Positions 4,704-7,688 of a DNA stretch of 7,688 nucleotides are shown in pieces (position 1 is the stretch's first letter; the number at the start of each line of letters is the position of its first letter). The position numbers and the translations under genes were made by a program. The DNA is from an uncultured Actinomycetes bacterium (GTDB lineage: Bacteria > Actinomycetota > Actinomycetes > Nanopelagicales > Nanopelagicaceae): NCBI GenBank assembly GCA_903932705.1, contig CAIZHC010000272.1, positions 1-7,688 of the forward strand, read 5' to 3'. Under the pieces are notes generated by a model, which made no database searches, was not told the DNA's origin, and saw only the letters and a list, made by a program, of their open reading frames with translations.

Positions 4704-6206
4704 ATGGCTACTCTTAAATCTGCTTCCGAATCCACTAGTGATGTCCTTGTTCTCGGGCTCTCATCCAAGGCTGGCAAGCTCTCCATCCACCCCAACATCC
4801 AACACATTTCGGTTGTTTCACACGACCTCAAGAAGTTGCTTGGAATCTTGGGCGATCTAGGTGCGACTGGAAAAGTTGATGAGGTAGTTAAGGTTCCGTT
4901 CTCTGGACCAAAGTTAGTTCTCTTCACAGGCTTTGGAACAACAGCGGCAACATATTCACCTGAGACTCTTCGTCGCGCCGCTGGAGCTGCAACTCGCGCT
5001 CTCGCCGGTCAGGCACATGCTGACTTTGCACTTCCTATTGGAACTGAAGCCGATCTCGCTGCAGTCGCAGAGGGAGTTTCACTTGGCGCTTACAGCTTCA
5101 CAGAATTTCTTGGCTCATCAAAGGCATCACAGAAAGCACCTTTGAAATCCGCAACAATTATCTCTTCACTTGGAAACTCTGCTTCAAGCAAAGCTGCTCT
5201 TAAGCGCGCGGAGATTCTGGGTCGCCATGTTGCTACAACTCGTGACCTCATTAATACTCCTCCATCACATCTAACACCGATTACCTTCAGTGCGCAGATG
5301 AAGAAGACTGCAGCATCACTTGGAATCAAAGTTGAGATTTTGAATGAGACCCAACTTCGCGCAAAGGGTTACGGCGGAATATCTGCTGTAGGCCAGGGAT
5401 CTTCCAATCCCCCTCGCCTATTTCACATCACTTACTCCCCCCTAAAGCCAAAGAAGCGTTTTGCATTTGTCGGTAAAGGAATCACCTTTGATTCAGGTGG
5501 CTATGCCTTGAAGCCGGCCGGCGGCATGGAAGATATGAAGTCAGATATGAGTGGCGCAGCTGCAGTCATCGCAGCAACCTTCGCTATCGCTGAACTTAAA
5601 TTGCCTGTAGCCATCGACGCATATGCTTGCCTCGCGGAGAACATGATCAGCGGAGATGCAACTCGCCCAAGTGACATCATCACAATCCTTGGCGGCAAGA
5701 CTGTTGAAGTTTTAAACCCTGATGCTGAAGGTCGATTGGTCTTGGCAGATGGATTGGTCCGAGCAGCGATGGATGGCGAGCGCAATGGCGGACTAGATGG
5801 CATCGTCGATGTTGCAACGCTCACTGGAGCTCAAGTTGTAGCCCTTGGAACTCGCACCTCAGCTGTGATGACCAACAATGAGGAGTTCCGCACCCAATTC
5901 TTGGAGGCGACTGGCATCTCAGGTGAATCATTCTGGCCAATGCCACTTCCAGAGGAGCTCAAGGAGGGTCTCGCCTCACCTTCGGCCGACCTCTCAAACA
6001 TCAATCCTTCAGGGCGGCATGGCGGAATGCTCTTCGCCGGCCTCTTTTTGAAGGAATTTGTCCCTGACACCATCCCTTGGCTCCACCTCGATATTGCTGG
6101 TCCGGCTCTGACTCACGAAGCCCACGGATATACCCCAGTCGGTGGAACTGGCGTGAGCGTTAGATCTTTGGTCGCCTTGGCTGAGTTAGCGGTCTCACAG
6201 TCCTAA
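4704..6206 (+). CDS. pepA: leucyl aminopeptidase, M17 family
   Basis: A 500-residue two-metal cytosolic aminopeptidase that removes N-terminal residues from peptides; the family forms hexamers. The N-terminal macro-like domain occupies about 1-165 and the catalytic domain about 170-495. The dinuclear metal ligands can be placed exactly: K258 and D263 in GKGITFDSGG (257-266), D281 in MKSDMSG (278-284), D340 and E342 in NPDAEGRL (338-345). The catalytic lysine is K270 and the bicarbonate-site arginine R344. The spacings (5, 18 and 59 between ligands) match those of bovine lens leucine aminopeptidase. The family signature usually reads NTDAEGRL; here the Thr is Pro, a common variant. ATG 4704 is the first in-frame start after an in-frame TGA at 4689. 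Another ATG eight bases upstream (4696) is out of frame. The order gcvT(-), pepA(+), lipoyl E2(+) is a known actinobacterial neighbourhood. Confidence 0.97.
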   Translation: MATLKSASESTSDVLVLGLSSKAGKLSIHPNIQHISVVSHDLKKLLGILGDLGATGKVDEVVKVPFSGPKLVLFTGFGTTAATYSPETLRRAAGAATRALAGQAHADFALPIGTEADLAAVAEGVSLGAYSFTEFLGSSKASQKAPLKSATIISSLGNSASSKAALKRAEILGRHVATTRDLINTPPSHLTPITFSAQMKKTAASLGIKVEILNETQLRAKGYGGISAVGQGSSNPPRLFHITYSPLKPKKRFAFVGKGITFDSGGYALKPAGGMEDMKSDMSGAAAVIAATFAIAELKLPVAIDAYACLAENMISGDATRPSDIITILGGKTVEVLNPDAEGRLVLADGLVRAAMDGERNGGLDGIVDVATLTGAQVVALGTRTSAVMTNNEEFRTQFLEATGISGESFWPMPLPEELKEGLASPSADLSNINPSGRHGGMLFAGLFLKEFVPDTIPWLHLDIAGPALTHEAHGYTPVGGTGVSVRSLVALAELAVSQS

Positions 6207-6236
6207 CTTGCGAAGAGCGTGCCCCTAAGTCGTGGC

Positions 6237-6269
6237 AGGATTAACCCCCTGTGCGGTTCTTTGAATCCT
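6237..6269 (+). promoter_or_regulatory. bulged hairpin between pepA and lpdA, just before the lpdA ribosome site
   Basis: AGGATT-AACC (6237-6246) pairs with GGTT (6255-6258) and AATCCT (6264-6269). The loop is 8 bases (CCCTGTGC) and one side carries a 5-base bulge (CTTTG). Ten base pairs in total. No T-tract follows, so it is not a classical intrinsic terminator. It ends five bases before the lpdA AAAGG ribosome site (6275-6279). It could be a processing site, a weak terminator of pepA or a translation-control element. Confidence 0.35.
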
Positions 6270-6285
6270 CAAGAAAAGGTGAAGT

Positions 6286-7653
6286 GTGAACGAATTTGAT
6301 CTTGTAATCCTTGGTGGCGGAAGTGGCGGATATGCGTGTGCGCTACGCGGAGCCCAACTCGGACTTTCAGTAGTACTTATTGAACAAGACAAGGTCGGCG
6401 GCACCTGCCTCCACCGCGGTTGTATTCCAACAAAGGCGCTTTTGCACGCAGGTGAGATTGCAGATGACACTCGCCACGCTGCTGAATTCGGCGTCAACGC
6501 ACAATTCATCTCAATCGACATGTTGGCAGTTAATGCCTATAAAGACGGAGTCATCTCCAAGCTCCACAAAGGCCTTCAAGGTTTAGTTAAGTCTCGCAAC
6601 ATCACCTACGTCGAGGGCCATGGTCGCCTCGTTGCGAAGAATCAGATTGAAGTAAACGGAACCATCTACACCGGCAAGAACGTGATTCTTGCAACCGGTT
6701 CTTATGCCAAGACTCTTCCTGGACTTGAAATTGATGGAACTCAGATCATCACCAGCAATGAAGCGATGTCGATGGATTACGTTCCAAAGAAGGTAATCGT
6801 TCTCGGTGGCGGAGTTATTGGCTGCGAGTTCGCATCTGTCTGGAGCTCATTCGGAGCAGATGTAACAATCATTGAAGGTCTCCCTCGCTTGGTCGCACTT
6901 GAAGATGAGAGTTCCAGCAAGCAACTCGAACGCGCTTTTCGCAAGCGTGGAATTAAATTTGAAGTTGGCGTGAAGTTTGCTTCTGCTACCAAAGGCTCAG
7001 AGGGCGTGACCGTGACTCTTGAAAATGGAGCAACTCACACCGCTGATGTTCTACTTGTTGCAGTCGGTCGCGGTCCGGTCTCGGCAAACCTCGGTTATGA
7101 AGAGCAAGGTCTCACTATGGATCGTGGCTACCTCATCGTTGATAACAAGTGCCGCACCAATGTTCCAGGAATCTGGGCTGTTGGAGATTTGATCCCAACG
7201 CTCCAACTCGCTCACGTTGGATTCGCCGAGGGGATCTTGGTTGCTGAAGAGATTGCCGGATTAAATCCTCGTCCAATTAACTATGACGGCGTCCCTCGCG
7301 TTACATACTCTGAGCCTGAGGTCGCATCAGTTGGACTTACAACCGCGGCAGCTAAAGAGCGCGGATATGACGTTGTTGAACTTTCTTATGATCTCGCTGG
7401 AAACGGCAAGGCAAATATCTTGAAGACCGCTGGATCCATCAAGCTCGTGGCTCAGAAGAACGGACCAGTTCTTGGAGTTCACATGGTTGGCTCTCGCGTC
7501 GGTGAACTTCTCGCTGAAGCACAATTGATTTACAACTGGGAGGCATCAGCAGATGATGTTGCTCCTTTGATTCACGCTCACCCAACCTTGTCAGAGGCAA
7601 TGGGCGAGGCGCACATGGCACTTGCTGGCAAACCACTGCACGCCCACGGGTAA
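6286..7653 (+). CDS. lpdA: dihydrolipoyl dehydrogenase (E3 / L-protein)
   Basis: A 455-residue FAD flavoprotein that reoxidises dihydrolipoyl groups with NAD+. It serves 2-oxoacid dehydrogenase complexes and the glycine cleavage system. Motifs in order: FAD-binding GGGSGG (10-15); redox disulfide GGTCLHRGCIP (38-48) with C41 and C46; second dinucleotide motif for NAD, GGGVIGCE (174-181), followed by the acidic E197; FAD-contacting AVGDLIP (298-304); dimer-interface catalytic pair H432 and E437 in HAHPTLSEA (430-438). Every catalytic residue is present and the length is typical. The start is GTG at 6286, chosen because AAAGG (6275-6279) sits six bases before it and FDLVILGGG begins five codons into the protein, as in relatives. 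It is followed after 14 bases by a lipoyl E2 gene, so it most likely feeds that complex, and secondarily the GcvT pathway encoded upstream. Confidence 0.97.
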   Translation: MNEFDLVILGGGSGGYACALRGAQLGLSVVLIEQDKVGGTCLHRGCIPTKALLHAGEIADDTRHAAEFGVNAQFISIDMLAVNAYKDGVISKLHKGLQGLVKSRNITYVEGHGRLVAKNQIEVNGTIYTGKNVILATGSYAKTLPGLEIDGTQIITSNEAMSMDYVPKKVIVLGGGVIGCEFASVWSSFGADVTIIEGLPRLVALEDESSSKQLERAFRKRGIKFEVGVKFASATKGSEGVTVTLENGATHTADVLLVAVGRGPVSANLGYEEQGLTMDRGYLIVDNKCRTNVPGIWAVGDLIPTLQLAHVGFAEGILVAEEIAGLNPRPINYDGVPRVTYSEPEVASVGLTTAAAKERGYDVVELSYDLAGNGKANILKTAGSIKLVAQKNGPVLGVHMVGSRVGELLAEAQLIYNWEASADDVAPLIHAHPTLSEAMGEAHMALAGKPLHAHG

Positions 7654-7654
7654 T

Positions 7655-7660
7655 AGGAGA
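7655..7660 (+). promoter_or_regulatory. ribosome binding site fixing the E2 start
   Basis: AGGAGA lies seven bases before the ATG at 7668 and begins two bases after the lpdA stop. It is the strongest Shine-Dalgarno sequence in the window, fitting co-transcription with lpdA and high translation of the E2 subunit. Confidence 0.75.
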
Positions 7661-7667
7661 TAACGCG

Positions 7668-7688
7668 ATGACCTTTTCAGTAACCATG
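7668..7688 (+). CDS. sucB: start of lipoyl-dependent acyltransferase E2 (sucB/dlaT type), partial
   Basis: Only seven codons are in the window: MTFSVTM. They match the usual beginning of actinobacterial E2 proteins, where a lipoyl domain opens with a strand like 'M.(F/V)SVTMPALGESVTEG'. The position directly after lpdA and the strong AGGAGA site support this. The full protein would carry lipoyl domain(s), a peripheral-subunit-binding domain and the CoA acyltransferase core, moving a succinyl or acetyl group from lipoyl to CoA. Which oxoacid it handles cannot be told from seven residues. The call leans on context and known gene order (lpd-sucB in Streptomyces; pepB near dlaT in Mycobacterium). 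Confidence 0.7.

Overview
The window looks like a piece of a moderate-GC actinobacterial chromosome, plausibly a freshwater planktonic lineage of the Nanopelagicales (acI) type. That placement is inference. It rests on the roughly 50% GC by eye, very short intergenic spaces, actinobacterial variants of core motifs (DVSHLGK in GcvT, CLHRGCIPTK in Lpd) and the gene order gcvT(-) / pepA(+) / lpdA(+) / E2(+). That order resembles the gcvT, pepB, dlaT neighbourhood of Mycobacterium and the pepA-lpd-sucB run of Streptomyces.

Layout. Positions 1-2165 hold a compact three-gene importer of the cobalamin / ferric-siderophore class: the 3' end of a periplasmic-type binding lipoprotein, a FecCD/BtuC permease and a BtuD/FecE ATPase, the last two overlapping by 4 bp. 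A leader of about 150 bp (2166-2321) follows, with a small hairpin after the ATPase stop, a candidate promoter and a second small hairpin. Positions 2322-3520 encode two overlapping secreted or surface-type reading frames: a WxL-like domain protein, then a shortened WxLIP (DUF916-like) protein with a C-terminal membrane anchor. They are joined by a 1-bp TAATG stop/start overlap. This pair is the odd part of the window: the first gene has no standard start codon that includes its full signal peptide, and the second has no signal peptide although its topology needs export.

From 3530 onward the content is core metabolism. gcvT (T-protein of the glycine cleavage system) points leftward, convergent with the WxLIP gene. 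It is divergent from pepA (M17 leucyl aminopeptidase) across 55 bp. pepA is followed by lpdA (dihydrolipoyl dehydrogenase) and by the first seven codons of a lipoyl acyltransferase E2 (sucB/dlaT type) at the right edge. GcvT, Lpd and E2 are linked by lipoate chemistry: Lpd reoxidises the dihydrolipoyl arms of both the 2-oxoacid dehydrogenase E2 and the glycine cleavage H-protein. There is no gene-free stretch above 300 bases. I saw no tRNA, rRNA, CRISPR array or insertion sequence.
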